Below are positions 34,076 to 43,130 of a stretch of DNA of 64,000 nt, one piece after another. The stretch comes from Psychroflexus sp. ALD_RP9 (GTDB lineage: Bacteria > Bacteroidota > Bacteroidia > Flavobacteriales > Flavobacteriaceae). The stretch spans positions 2,170,001-2,234,000 of the forward strand of contig NZ_CP062973.1 in NCBI RefSeq assembly GCF_017311165.1. Direction: 5' to 3'. Both the position numbers and the translations under genes were made by a program. Within the stretch, counting starts at the first letter, position 1; every line of letters starts with the position of its first letter. The notes below the pieces were generated by a model. The model made no database searches. It was not told the DNA's origin and saw only the letters and a program-made list of their open reading frames with translations.

Positions 34076-34666
34076 ATGCAATTACCAATTGTAGCCTATG
34101 GAGATCCTGTTCTTAAACGCAAAGCGCAGCCAATAGACAAAGATTACCCAAAATTAGAAGCCTTGATAGAAAATATGTGGGAAACCATGTATAATGCTCA
34201 TGGAGTCGGTTTAGCAGCACCACAAATCGGTTTGTCAATTCGGTTATTTGTAGTAGACGCTTCTCCTTTCGCTGAAGATGAGAGTCTAAACGAAGAAGAA
34301 CAAACTACTTTAAAAAACTTTAAGCGCGTTTTTATAAACCCTACAATTATCGAAGAAACAGGAACTGAGTGGGATTTTAACGAAGGCTGTTTAAGTATTC
34401 CTGATGTTCGTGAAGATGTGTTTAGAAAACCTGACATCAAGATAAATTATTATGATCAGGATTTTAATGAACATACGGAATTATTAAGTGGTCTTGCAGC
34501 AAGAGTCGTTCAACATGAATACGATCATATTGAAGGCGTATTATTTACAGATCGTATTTCAAATTTTAAAAAGCGATTAGTTAAAGGCAAACTTAACAAC
34601 ATTGCAAAAGGTAAAATAAATGTTGATTACCGCATGCGATTTCCAAAACTAAAAAAACGCCAATAA
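34076..34666 (+). CDS. def: Peptide deformylase
   Basis: The 196-residue metallo-enzyme removes the formyl group from nascent proteins. All three motifs are present: HGVGLAAPQIGLS (motif 1, near 42-54), EGCLSIPDV (motif 2 with metal Cys) and QHEYDHIEGVLF (motif 3 with the two metal His and catalytic Glu). There is an insertion (EDESLNEEEQTT) between motifs 1 and 2 as in Bacteroidota homologues. The DUF5606 gene follows after 54 bases. Confidence 0.96.
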   Translation: MQLPIVAYGDPVLKRKAQPIDKDYPKLEALIENMWETMYNAHGVGLAAPQIGLSIRLFVVDASPFAEDESLNEEEQTTLKNFKRVFINPTIIEETGTEWDFNEGCLSIPDVREDVFRKPDIKINYYDQDFNEHTELLSGLAARVVQHEYDHIEGVLFTDRISNFKKRLVKGKLNNIAKGKINVDYRMRFPKLKKRQ

Positions 34667-34720
34667 GCCTTGTCGTATTAAATTCCATATCGCATCTTTG
34701 TGCGCTAAAAATTAAAAATT

Positions 34721-35167
34721 ATGGGCTTAGATAAGATTTTATCTATTTCAGGAAAACCTGGATTATTTGAACTTGTGGCAAAAACAAGAAACGGTTTTAT
34801 TGCAAAATCATTAATAGATGGTAAAAAAATACCAGTTAATATTCAGAATAATGTGAGTATGCTAAGTGAAATTGCCATTTATACCTATACTGAAGAAGTC
34901 CCACTTAAAGATGTGTTAAAACGCATGCACGAACAAGCCGAAGGAAAACAAACCATCGACCATAAATCATCTAAAACCGAACTAGAAAGTTATTTCAGCG
35001 ATATTTTACCTGAATATGATGAAGATCGTGTTTATGCTAGTGATATTAAAAAAGTTGTTCAATGGTATAATATCTTAGTTTCTCAAAATTTACTAGAATT
35101 TACTGAAGAGACTGACGAAACCAATTCAGAAGTTAATGAAGCTGAAACTAACTCAGCAAATAATTAA
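34721..35167 (+). CDS. DUF5606 protein
   Basis: A 148-residue protein with the conserved N terminus LDKILSISGKPGLFELVAKTRNGFIAKSL and KIPVNIQNNVSMLSEIAIYT, which matches the Bacteroidota-specific DUF5606 family. The second half is helical and acidic, with LPEYDEDRVYASDIKKVVQWYNIL, and the tail (ETDETNSEVNEAETNSANN) is likely disordered. No function is known. It sits between def and mazG, and a strong terminator follows. Confidence 0.88.
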   Translation: MGLDKILSISGKPGLFELVAKTRNGFIAKSLIDGKKIPVNIQNNVSMLSEIAIYTYTEEVPLKDVLKRMHEQAEGKQTIDHKSSKTELESYFSDILPEYDEDRVYASDIKKVVQWYNILVSQNLLEFTEETDETNSEVNEAETNSANN

Positions 35168-35190
35168 ATCATAGCTTAATCACTTAATTT

Positions 35191-35215
35191 AACCCTGAAT
35201 AATTTATTCAGGGTT
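35191..35215 (+). terminator. Terminator after the DUF5606 gene
   Basis: A 12-bp inverted repeat (AACCCTGAATAA / TTATTCAGGGTT) followed by a T run to 35220. It separates def-DUF5606 from mazG. Confidence 0.85.
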
Positions 35216-35265
35216 TTTTTATGGGATATTTGGTATTATATGTAATTTTATCAAAAACAATAGCC

Positions 35266-36042
35266 ATGAACACTAGATCAGACCAACTTAAAGCGATAGA
35301 ACGTTTACTAAATATTATGGACGATTTACGTGAGAAATGCCCTTGGGATCGAAAACAAACCTTAGAAAGTTTACGTCATTTAACCATAGAAGAAGTTTAT
35401 GAACTTGGAGATGCTATTTTAGATTACGATTTAGAAGAGGTTAAAAAGGAATTAGGAGACGTACTTTTACATATTGTTTTTTATAGTAAAATAGGAAGCG
35501 AAAAAAAGGCTTTTGATATTGCTGACGTTGCCAATTCAATATGCGATAAACTTATAGATCGCCACCCACATATTTACGGAGATGTAAAAGTTAAAAATGA
35601 AGATGAGGTTAAAAAAAACTGGGAAGCTCTAAAATTAAAAGAAGGTAAATCTTCAGTTTTAGAAGGTGTACCTAAATCATTACCAGCAATGATAAAAGCT
35701 AGCCGAATTCAAGATAAGGTCGCGGGTGTTGGTTTTGACTGGGATCAGGATTCTCAAGTTTTAGAAAAATTAAACGAAGAACTAAATGAATTATCAGTTG
35801 AAGTTAAAGAAAATAATCATGATAAAATTGAAGCTGAGTTTGGAGATGTATTATTTTCTATGATTAATTACGCACGTTTTCTAGGTGTAAATCCTGAAGA
35901 TGCTTTAGAGCGTACAAATAAAAAATTTATTAAGCGTTTTCAGTTTTTAGAGCAAAGCACAAAAGCCGATGGTAAAGATTTAAACCAATTAAGTCTTGAA
36001 GAAATGGATGTGTATTGGGAAAAAGCCAAATTAAAAGAATGA
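35266..36042 (+). CDS. mazG: Nucleoside triphosphate pyrophosphohydrolase MazG
   Basis: A 258-residue enzyme that hydrolyses NTPs to NMP and pyrophosphate, cleaning damaged or excess nucleotides. Two MazG units are visible: LMDDLREKCPWDRKQTLESL and EEVYELGDAILDYDLEEVKKELGDVLLHIVF in the first; EELNELSVEVKE and EAEFGDVLFSMINYARFLG in the second, each with EExxE and ExxD metal sites. Start set at ATG 35266 (MNTRSDQLKAIERLL); the upstream ATG at 35221 would begin inside the T tract of the terminator and adds a hydrophobic non-family extension. Confidence 0.93.
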   Translation: MNTRSDQLKAIERLLNIMDDLREKCPWDRKQTLESLRHLTIEEVYELGDAILDYDLEEVKKELGDVLLHIVFYSKIGSEKKAFDIADVANSICDKLIDRHPHIYGDVKVKNEDEVKKNWEALKLKEGKSSVLEGVPKSLPAMIKASRIQDKVAGVGFDWDQDSQVLEKLNEELNELSVEVKENNHDKIEAEFGDVLFSMINYARFLGVNPEDALERTNKKFIKRFQFLEQSTKADGKDLNQLSLEEMDVYWEKAKLKE

Positions 36043-36118
36043 TTTTTACTATAATCTTAACATTTTCATTTTTAGATTGGTGTATGCATTCATTATAATT
36101 GCTCAAATTTAAATAATT

Positions 36119-36571
36119 ATGATGTTAAGAACAATCTTTTTTACACTCGCTATTTTTGTTTCAACATTTAGCTTTGCGCAGACTGAACAAAAAGTTAGCG
36201 ATGAACAGTTAAAGCAATTTGCAAATGCTTATCAAATTGTGCAACAAGAAAGCATGAAAGTACAACAAGAAATGATGGGCGTAATTCAAGAAGCTGGTTT
36301 GCAGCCTCAGCGTTTTAATGAAATTTATCAAGCAGAAAACAATCCAAACAAAACGATTGAAGCAACCGATGAAGAGAAGAAAATGTTTGAGAAAGCCATG
36401 AGCAAAATCGAAAGTATGCAAGCTTCTATTCAAGCTAAAATGGAAGAAAAAGTGAAATCTAGTGGAATGGATATGACTACTTATGAATCTATCATGAATA
36501 AAATGAGAACAAGTCCAGAATTACAAAAACGTGTTCAGACTTTAATGATGAATCAAAGTCAAGGAAAATAA
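36119..36571 (+). CDS. DUF4168 secreted helical protein
   Basis: A 150-residue exported protein: signal peptide MLRTIFFTLAIFVSTFSFAQ, then a helical domain with VSDEQLKQFANAYQIVQQES, GVIQEAGLQPQRFNEIYQAEN and MTTYESIMNKMRTSPELQKRV, matching DUF4168. It is glutamine- and methionine-rich and resembles small periplasmic chaperone-like proteins, but that role is only a guess. Two adjacent ATGs (36119, 36122) are equally likely starts. It converges on the secreted endonuclease gene, with a shared terminator. Confidence 0.85.
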   Translation: MMLRTIFFTLAIFVSTFSFAQTEQKVSDEQLKQFANAYQIVQQESMKVQQEMMGVIQEAGLQPQRFNEIYQAENNPNKTIEATDEEKKMFEKAMSKIESMQASIQAKMEEKVKSSGMDMTTYESIMNKMRTSPELQKRVQTLMMNQSQGK

Positions 36572-36591
36572 TTATCTATTTCTATACCAAT

Positions 36592-36623
36592 AAAAAAGCC
36601 AAGTCATTCGACTTGGCTTTTTT
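36592..36623. terminator. Bidirectional terminator between DUF4168 gene and endonuclease gene
   Basis: A 14-bp perfect stem (AAAAAAGCCAAGTC / GACTTGGCTTTTTT) with a 4-nt loop between converging genes. T tracts occur on both strands. Confidence 0.88.
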
Positions 36624-36641
36624 TATTTAAATGGTTGATGA

Positions 36642-38552
36642 TTATTCTATAATTAATTTTTTAATCTGTTTAGCTTTAATTGTATTAATCTCTACTAAAT
36701 AAATACCTCTAGTTAAGCCTTCAACTGAAATGTGGTCGTTATTTGTTAATTTAAACGTCTTAACAATTCTTCCATTTAGATCAAAAAGTTTAATGTTTTC
36801 AATGTCTTTTGAACTTTCAATTTTTAAATAATTACCCTTTACAGGATTTGGGAACATTTTAATTTCAAATTGCGTCTCTATTGAATTTAGATTTAAAACG
36901 TCGCCTTCAATAATAAAATTATCTACAGTCCATCTTGTAGCACTTTCGCCATTAGTTGTGTCATATTTAAAAGCGAGATAAACGTTACTTCCAGAAATTG
37001 ATGAGATATCAATTTGATTAACGGTATAAACTTCTTCGGTACTACTTCCGTTTGAGTGAAGTGGTATATTAATGTTAGGAACTGGCGTCCAAGTAGAGTT
37101 TGACGGCAACATTCCGCCAGTGTAATCGGTAGAGTAAACCAATTCTAAGGCTGTATTGCCATAACTTGCATCTGTGTAAAAACTAACAAGAGCTGAAGTT
37201 GTCGAGTTAAAATTAATTGGTGTTGAAGTGATTAACCAATCAATGCCAGATTGAGTTGAGCCATTCGAAAATGCATTCATTTGGTAGCTACCTGTATTGT
37301 TTTCTCCGAATTCTTCGCTACAAGTCCAAGTTAAATCACCTGATTCATTTACAACTTCAAACTGTACTGTATTACAGTTGTTAAAGTCTTCATTAATGAG
37401 ATAATCTGGTGTTGCCAAGGTTGTGACTTCTAAATTATTACTTGGATTTGAGATATTACCAGTTCCATCAATAGCATAAACTCGAAAATTATAAAGTGTT
37501 TCTGAATCAAGGTTGTTAACTTGATATGAAAGTTGATCTTGAGATAAGTTAGCTATAATGACATTGTCTTGTTCAACTTCGTAATTGGTAACACCAGTAT
37601 CATCAGTTGAAGCATCCCAATTTAATTCTACGCTAGAACTTGTAATATTATTTGCTGTAATATTTGTTGGTGCTGTTGGTGCTTGTGTATCTGGATTAGG
37701 ATCCCAAATAAGCTGAACATATTCTGGATGATCAATTAAAGGATTTCGATTACCCTGAAATAGAAACCCGTTATTATTGCGATCTATTTCACGCTGACTT
37801 ACAGGGTCATTTAAGTGCCAATTAATCAGTAAATCAATATACCATTGTACATAAAATTGATGAGGGTCATTGTCTGTTAAAACTTCATTATTATCCCAAC
37901 TTGAACTGAACTCTTGCTCATAACGGATGGCAAAATAAAGTACAGATCTTGCAATGTCACCTTTAAATTCGTCAATAGGTTCAAAAACTGTTCCTGAATA
38001 TCCTGGAAAGGTATTGGATCCTTTTTTAGAACCGTTAGTAGAAGTCCATGTGGCGTTATCTACTTCGCCAAATGGATAACTACCGCGCTGGCCATTAACA
38101 TAACCATCGGTTGGGATTACATGAAAATAATCGTTTTTCATTGGTGAAGCACTATTAAAAGTAGATTGAGGCACTAAGTGTTCACGATTATAACAATCGT
38201 CTTCACTATTGTAGTTACCACATTGTGCTACGTAGTGGTTGTAAAAATAACTATCTTGACCATTAGGTATTTCAGAGTATAAATCTAAAACGCTGCCATC
38301 ATTTTCGTAATAATTGTCAGTATCGCCACTGTTTGGGTTAGCATAAGCATCATATAAAGCGCCATAACCTTGATCTTGATGAAAAGGATAACCATTGTTA
38401 TCATCAATGTCGTCTATAATTAAATTTAAAGCAGTTTTTAAATTGTAACCATTAAGTCCTTGAGCAGAATCGTAATAGCCGCTTGGTGCTTGAGCTAAAC
38501 TAATTTGTAAGCTCATTAAACTAAAACCTAAAAAGGCAAAAAATTTGTTCAT
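36642..38552 (-). CDS. Secreted endonuclease I with fibronectin III and T9SS sorting domain
   Basis: ATG 38552 gives 636 residues beginning with signal peptide MNKFFAFLGFSLMSLQISLA; a longer in-frame ATG (38636) would hide the signal and overlap the upstream gene. Residues about 30-290 form an EndA/NucM-type nuclease with the His-Me motif NREHLVPQS (122-130), YFHVIPTDG and NPLIDHPEYV. A fibronectin type III domain (about 293-380) follows, then a jelly-roll-like region, then a type A T9SS C-terminal domain (FPNPVKGNYLKIES, LFDLNGRIVKTFKL, GLTRGIYLVEI). It is predicted to cross the outer membrane by the type IX system and degrade extracellular DNA. Confidence 0.9.
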   Translation of the reverse strand: MNKFFAFLGFSLMSLQISLAQAPSGYYDSAQGLNGYNLKTALNLIIDDIDDNNGYPFHQDQGYGALYDAYANPNSGDTDNYYENDGSVLDLYSEIPNGQDSYFYNHYVAQCGNYNSEDDCYNREHLVPQSTFNSASPMKNDYFHVIPTDGYVNGQRGSYPFGEVDNATWTSTNGSKKGSNTFPGYSGTVFEPIDEFKGDIARSVLYFAIRYEQEFSSSWDNNEVLTDNDPHQFYVQWYIDLLINWHLNDPVSQREIDRNNNGFLFQGNRNPLIDHPEYVQLIWDPNPDTQAPTAPTNITANNITSSSVELNWDASTDDTGVTNYEVEQDNVIIANLSQDQLSYQVNNLDSETLYNFRVYAIDGTGNISNPSNNLEVTTLATPDYLINEDFNNCNTVQFEVVNESGDLTWTCSEEFGENNTGSYQMNAFSNGSTQSGIDWLITSTPINFNSTTSALVSFYTDASYGNTALELVYSTDYTGGMLPSNSTWTPVPNINIPLHSNGSSTEEVYTVNQIDISSISGSNVYLAFKYDTTNGESATRWTVDNFIIEGDVLNLNSIETQFEIKMFPNPVKGNYLKIESSKDIENIKLFDLNGRIVKTFKLTNNDHISVEGLTRGIYLVEINTIKAKQIKKLIIE

Positions 38553-38565
38553 GTAATTGGTGTTA

Positions 38566-39777
38566 TTATTGTTTTTGTAAAATTGCGAAGTAGAAGCCAT
38601 CGTAACCTGATGTATGAGCATAAATTTTTTCTTCATTGATTAAACTAAATGCTTCGCCTTCAGCCGTACTTAAAAATTCTTTAACTTGTAGTTCATTTTC
38701 ACTTGGTAAGATTGAGCATGTGGCGTAAACAAGTTTTCCGCCAGACTTTAACATCTTACTGTATTGTCTTAATATATTTTGCTGTTCTTTTTTAATTTTT
38801 ATAATAAATTCTGGGCTTAATTTCCACTTAGCATCAGGATTGCGGCTTAAGACACCTAAACCTGTACAAGGTGCGTCTATTAAAACACGGTCTGCAGAAT
38901 TGTAAAGTTTTTTGACAACTTTTGAATTTTCGATATGACGTGTGTCAATATTATGAGCACCTGCGCGTTTAGCACGACGTTTAAGTTCTTTTAATTTATT
39001 AGCGTAAATGTCTAAAGCAATAATTTGACCTTTATTTTCCATTAAAGCAGCTAAATGAAGGCTTTTTCCACCAGCACCAGCACATGTATCTACAACTCGC
39101 ATTCCTGGTTTTACATCTAGCGCTTCAGCTATTTTTTGAGAAGAAGCATCTTGAACTTCAAATAAGCCATCTTTAAAACTTTTGGTTTTGAAAACATCTT
39201 TACGTTCATAAAGTTCAAGTGCAAATGGATAATTAGGAATCAATTTTGTTGAAATACCTTCATCGTCTAATTGAAACTGAACTTTTTTTGGTGATGCTTT
39301 AAGCGTATTAACTCTAAGTACAACAGGCGCTTGAGTGTTGAGAGCACTAAGCTCTTTAGTCCATTTTTTTTCTCCAAGTTCTTTAACACCGAGCTCGTCA
39401 AGCCAATCAGGGATTGACTCACGGTATTTTCTGATTTTAGAAAGTTCGTCAAACTTACCTTTAATACGTCTTGTTGGTGTGTCTTCAAACTGTGGCCAAT
39501 TAGGGATTTCTATTCCTTTTAGGGTTGCCCAAACCGTAAATAATCTGAATAGATTTGACCTATTGTAAGGCGATTTTACTTCAGCGATTTCTGCATACAA
39601 TCGTTGCCAACGAACAATATCGTAAGTCGTTTCGGCGATAAATCCGCGATCTCTCGAACCCCAACGTTTATCACGTTTTAAGGTTTTTGAAATTTCTTTA
39701 TCAGCGTATTTATTATCGTTGAAAATTAAGTGCAGTGTATCTATAACTGCAAATACTAAATTCCTATGTAGGCGCAT
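38566..39777 (-). CDS. rsmB: RsmB/NOP2-family RNA 5-methylcytosine methyltransferase
   Basis: A 403-residue SAM-dependent RNA m5C methyltransferase. An N-terminal NusB-like part is followed by the PUA-like/ferredoxin region (APVVLRVNTLKASPKKV) and the Rossmann domain. Motif I reads DTCAGAGGKSLHLAALM, motif IV DAPCTGLGVLSRNPDAKW with the release cysteine, and motif VI YATCSILPSENE with the catalytic cysteine. It probably methylates 16S rRNA; the exact position is not certain, so the rsmB symbol is by similarity. It has its own promoter-like box at 39793-39800. Confidence 0.85.
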   Translation of the reverse strand: MRLHRNLVFAVIDTLHLIFNDNKYADKEISKTLKRDKRWGSRDRGFIAETTYDIVRWQRLYAEIAEVKSPYNRSNLFRLFTVWATLKGIEIPNWPQFEDTPTRRIKGKFDELSKIRKYRESIPDWLDELGVKELGEKKWTKELSALNTQAPVVLRVNTLKASPKKVQFQLDDEGISTKLIPNYPFALELYERKDVFKTKSFKDGLFEVQDASSQKIAEALDVKPGMRVVDTCAGAGGKSLHLAALMENKGQIIALDIYANKLKELKRRAKRAGAHNIDTRHIENSKVVKKLYNSADRVLIDAPCTGLGVLSRNPDAKWKLSPEFIIKIKKEQQNILRQYSKMLKSGGKLVYATCSILPSENELQVKEFLSTAEGEAFSLINEEKIYAHTSGYDGFYFAILQKQ

Positions 39778-39792
39778 TTACTGAATTTTGCG

Positions 39793-39800
39793 CAAATTTA
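39793..39800 (-). promoter_or_regulatory. Putative -7 element of the rsmB-like gene
   Basis: The minus strand reads TAAATTTG, matching TAnnTTTG, 16 bases before the ATG at 39777. A perfect TTTGCGCAAA palindrome (39787-39796) overlaps it. Confidence 0.45.
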
Positions 39801-39805
39801 CATAA

Positions 39806-40237
39806 TTAGTCTTTAGTTGAAGATTTAGAACTGTATTGTTTTATCAGTTTTTTGTTAAAGTCGTATTCAGCTTTTTTAAGCATCATAATTTGCTTCGGTG
39901 AAATAACCTTTTTAAGCGCATTAACATAGTTAACTCTAATTTTGTTTCGCTGAATCTTGTAATTAATGTAATCATCTAAAAGCTGATTAGCTTCGGATTC
40001 AGAAAGTGTTTTAATTTTGTCTAAACGCTTTTTTATGGAAGACCATTGCTTGTCTCTCAAATTGTAATAAATGCTTGTATGTTTGTTATATACAGGCCAA
40101 AATAATTTAGCTTCATCAGGTGTAAGCTGGAGTTCTTCTGTAAAAAAGGCTATTTTTAAACTTTCGATTTTATCATCTTCTTGAGCAAAACTCAAAAGAC
40201 TTAAACTAAGTGTTACTAATAAAATTATTTTTTTCAT
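39806..40237 (-). CDS. Periplasmic sensor-like protein of the ECF sigma cassette
   Basis: A 143-residue exported protein: signal peptide MKKIILLVTLSLSLLSFAQ, then a helical basic domain with AFFTEELQLTPDEAKLFWPVYNKH and KKVISPKQIMMLKKAEYDFNKKLI. Flavobacterial homologues are commonly labelled sensor of ECF-type sigma factor. The LTPDEAxxFWPxY and LSPxQ pattern resembles Spy/CpxP/ZraP-type periplasmic helical hairpins. It starts 1 base after the end of the anti-sigma-like gene, so the three genes 41275-39806 form a cassette. The stimulus is unknown. Confidence 0.8.
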   Translation of the reverse strand: MKKIILLVTLSLSLLSFAQEDDKIESLKIAFFTEELQLTPDEAKLFWPVYNKHTSIYYNLRDKQWSSIKKRLDKIKTLSESEANQLLDDYINYKIQRNKIRVNYVNALKKVISPKQIMMLKKAEYDFNKKLIKQYSSKSSTKD

Positions 40238-40238
40238 T

Positions 40239-40703
40239 TTAGTTATTTATAAAATCTTCTTCATAAAGATTATCACCTAAATATTTTGCAATCTCCTCAG
40301 AGCTTAATTGATTTTGTTCAAAATTATTGAAATCTATGGGTGTATTGTCATCAATATAGTCTTCAGGATTTTCAAGTTCTGTTTCTAAATAATCTTCTAT
40401 CTCAGATTGTTCAACATTAGAAAATGAATCTAGCTTTTGATTATTTCTAGACGGATAAAGTGCAATGAGAGCAATTATGAGAATAGCCGCTACTGAACTT
40501 GAAATAAGTAAAACACGTTGCCTTAGATTTATTACTTTGGACTCTTGAGGTAACTTTATCTCTAACTCTTCAAAATAGTTGTCAGGGATATTAAATACTT
40601 TCTTCTCAATAAGATTTAACTCACTAATTTTAAATTCATTAAAATAGTTGTCAGGAACTTTAAATCCAGATTTTTTTTGATATGTAGCTTTATGTTTATC
40701 CAT
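40239..40703 (-). CDS. Anti-sigma-like single-pass membrane protein with duplicated F-x-P-D-N-Y-F motif
   Basis: A 154-residue protein: N-terminal cytoplasmic part (1-62) with two copies of a motif, FKVPDNYF (14-21) and FNIPDNYF (37-44), one membrane helix (about 63-83) and an acidic periplasmic tail (EIEDYLETELENPEDYIDDN). Position directly after an ECF sigma gene and topology suggest it holds the sigma factor at the membrane. It lacks a recognisable zinc-binding ASD (no HxxxCxxC). The role is inferred from context. It is cotranscribed with the sensor-like gene. Confidence 0.75.
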   Translation of the reverse strand: MDKHKATYQKKSGFKVPDNYFNEFKISELNLIEKKVFNIPDNYFEELEIKLPQESKVINLRQRVLLISSSVAAILIIALIALYPSRNNQKLDSFSNVEQSEIEDYLETELENPEDYIDDNTPIDFNNFEQNQLSSEEIAKYLGDNLYEEDFINN

Positions 40704-40735
40704 TTGATTATTAGACTAGTGCTTGGCCTTAAAGT

Positions 40736-41275
40736 TTAATTATTTTTCAAGTATTTTTCAATTTTTTTTGTGGCATGGTGATAGTTAGATTTTAAAGCGC
40801 CTTCACTTGTGTTTAGTATTTCAGAAATATCTTTATACGGTAAGTTTTCAAAGTATTTCATTAAGAAAACCTGTTTTTGTTTGTCTGGAAGTGTTTCAAT
40901 TGCTTTTTGTAATTTTAATTCAATCGCGTCACCTTCAAAATAGACGTCACTTTCTAAAGAATTTAAAATAAATTCTTTTAGTTCTGGAACACTGATGTTT
41001 TTTTTCTTTGCTTTTTTGTTTAGAAACGTGATTGACTCGTTGGTTGCAATTCGGTACATCCAGCTATAAAGCTTACTTTCTCCTTTAAAGTTTTTAATAT
41101 TTTTATAAACTTTAATAAATGTATTTTGAAGCACATCATCAGCATCTTCATGAATTTTCACTAAGTTTCTGATATGCCAGTATAATCTAACTTTGTGTTC
41201 TTCAACTAATGCTGCGAAGGCTTCTTCCTTTCTTTTGCCTTGCTGTAAATTTGATATGATTTCTTCTTCAGTCAA
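40736..41275 (-). CDS. ECF-subfamily RNA polymerase sigma factor
   Basis: A 179-residue sigma-70 ECF factor. Region 2 shows FAALVEEHKVRLYWHIRNLVKIHEDADDVLQNTFIKVYKNI and SKLYSWMYRIATNESITFL; region 4 shows AIETLPDKQKQVFLMKYFENLPYKDISEILNTSEGALKSNYHHATKKI. Only these two domains are present, as expected. The start is TTG at 41275 because a stop codon occurs two codons upstream. The anti-sigma-like and sensor-like genes follow. Target promoters are not recognisable here. Confidence 0.93.
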   Translation of the reverse strand: MTEEEIISNLQQGKRKEEAFAALVEEHKVRLYWHIRNLVKIHEDADDVLQNTFIKVYKNIKNFKGESKLYSWMYRIATNESITFLNKKAKKKNISVPELKEFILNSLESDVYFEGDAIELKLQKAIETLPDKQKQVFLMKYFENLPYKDISEILNTSEGALKSNYHHATKKIEKYLKNN

Positions 41276-41283
41276 GCTTTATT

Positions 41284-43119
41284 TTATTCAAATGATTGCA
41301 TTTCAACTAACTTCATGTAAGTTCCTTTTTTGGCAATTAATTCGTCATGCTTTCCTTCCTCAACAATTTCTCCTTTTTGCAGCACAATTATTTTATCAGC
41401 ATTTTGAATAGTTGAAAGTCTATGTGCAATAACAATTGATGTTCTGTTTTTCATCATGTTTTCTAGTGCTTTTTGAACTAATCGCTCACTTTCTGTGTCT
41501 AAGGCTGAAGTTGCTTCGTCGAGAATCATGATTGGTGGGTTTTTCAGTACAGCTCTTGCTATAGAAAGCCGTTGTTTTTGACCACCACTGAGTTTATTTC
41601 CGCTGTCGCCTATATTTGTATTAATGCCTTTTGGTAAATTATTTACAAAATCAAAAGCATTAGCTATTTTTAAAGCTTTAATTAATTCGTCATCAGTGGC
41701 ATTAGGTTTTCCAATTCTTAGGTTTTCAGCAATTGTGTCATTAAATAATATCGAATCTTGCGTCACGAGTCCCATCAATTGGCGTAAATCTTTTTGTTTT
41801 AAATCTTTAAGCTTGATGTCATCAATAGATATTTCACCCTTATTTGTATCGTAAAACCGGGTTAAAAGATTTGCAATAGTAGATTTTCCACTTCCAGATT
41901 GGCCAACTAGTGCTAAGGTTTCTCCTTTTTTGATATGCGCAGAAAAGTCTTTTAAAACATATTCATCTTCATATTTAAACCATAAGTTTTTAATCGATAT
42001 TGCTGTTTTAAAGTCAGTTTTTTGGATTGCTTGCTTTGGGTCTTGAATTGTATTTTCAGTTTCAAGAATTTCTAAAACTCTTTCTGCAGCTGCATTTCCT
42101 TTTTTAACATTGTAGCTTGCTTTTGAGATTCCTTTTGCAGGCGTTAAAATATTGTAGGCTAATCCCATGTAGGCAATAAAGCTACTTCCATCAAGTAAAC
42201 CTTCATTTAATACCATATTGCCTCCGTACCATAATAACACAGCAATAACTGCTATTCCTAAAAACTCTGAGGCTGGTGAAGCTAAATTTTGACGGTTCAG
42301 TAATGAATTAGAATAATTAAAGAAATTTTCGGTTGATGATTTAAACTTATTATAAAAGATCGATTCGGCGTTAAAACCCTTAATGATTTTTAGACCACCT
42401 AAAGTTTCTTCAAGGATCGACAAAAAATATCCTTGTTCTTTTTGAACTTTATCTGATTGCTTTTTTAAAGATTTACCGATTAATGAAATTAAAAAGCCTG
42501 ATATTGGTATAAATATGAATACAAATATAGTAAGCTTAACACTTATTAATAACATAGCTATAATAGTCACTAAAATTGTGAGCGGCTCACGCACAATTAG
42601 CTCTAAAATAGATAAAAATGAATGTTGAATTTCAAGCACATCACTTGTAATTCTTGCAATTGTATCGCCTTTTCGTTTTTCAGAGTAATGTGAAAGTGGT
42701 AATTCTATTGTTTTTTTATACAAAGCGTTTCTCAAGTCTTTTAAAACTCCATTTCGTAAAAAAGTGATAAAAAACATGGCTAAATAGTTGGCTAAGTTTT
42801 TAAGTAAAAATAAAACAACCACTAAGCCAATGACTAACATTAAAGCTTTTGAGGCATCATCTTCTGCAAAACTATTTACTTGGTAAGCAAAATAATCTTT
42901 AAAATAATCTTTAGCAGAGGTAATACCTTCATAGCTTGGTTTTTGAATCACCTCTTCTTTACCACATTCATTTTGTCCGAATAAAACATCAAGCATTGGA
43001 ATTAATGCTAAAAACGAAAGTGCACTAAAAATAGCATAAAAAACATTAGCTATGATATTTAAAATAGCGAAGCGTTTGTAGGGAATCGCAAAGCGAATAA
43101 TTTTTTTAAAGTAGGTCAT
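41284..43119 (-). CDS. MsbA-like ABC exporter (fused permease-ATPase)
   Basis: A 611-residue half transporter. About six membrane helices lie in residues 15-320, with a short hydrophilic insertion (GQNECGKEEVIQKPSYEGI) after the first helix pair. The ATPase domain has Walker A GQSGSGKSTIANLL, Q-loop GLVTQDSILFNDTIAENL, signature LSGGQKQRLSIARAVL, Walker B PIMILDEATSALD and IVIAHRLSTI. The MsbA/lipid exporter group is the best match, so lipid A or another lipid-linked glycan is a plausible substrate. It sits 11 bases after the phosphosugar mutase. Confidence 0.88.
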   Translation of the reverse strand: MTYFKKIIRFAIPYKRFAILNIIANVFYAIFSALSFLALIPMLDVLFGQNECGKEEVIQKPSYEGITSAKDYFKDYFAYQVNSFAEDDASKALMLVIGLVVVLFLLKNLANYLAMFFITFLRNGVLKDLRNALYKKTIELPLSHYSEKRKGDTIARITSDVLEIQHSFLSILELIVREPLTILVTIIAMLLISVKLTIFVFIFIPISGFLISLIGKSLKKQSDKVQKEQGYFLSILEETLGGLKIIKGFNAESIFYNKFKSSTENFFNYSNSLLNRQNLASPASEFLGIAVIAVLLWYGGNMVLNEGLLDGSSFIAYMGLAYNILTPAKGISKASYNVKKGNAAAERVLEILETENTIQDPKQAIQKTDFKTAISIKNLWFKYEDEYVLKDFSAHIKKGETLALVGQSGSGKSTIANLLTRFYDTNKGEISIDDIKLKDLKQKDLRQLMGLVTQDSILFNDTIAENLRIGKPNATDDELIKALKIANAFDFVNNLPKGINTNIGDSGNKLSGGQKQRLSIARAVLKNPPIMILDEATSALDTESERLVQKALENMMKNRTSIVIAHRLSTIQNADKIIVLQKGEIVEEGKHDELIAKKGTYMKLVEMQSFE

Positions 43120-43130
43120 TAATTTTAAAT

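Noticed and set aside
38553..38636. N-terminal extension of endonuclease I to 38636
   Set aside because: It would place the clear signal peptide 28 residues inside the protein and overlap the methyltransferase gene end.
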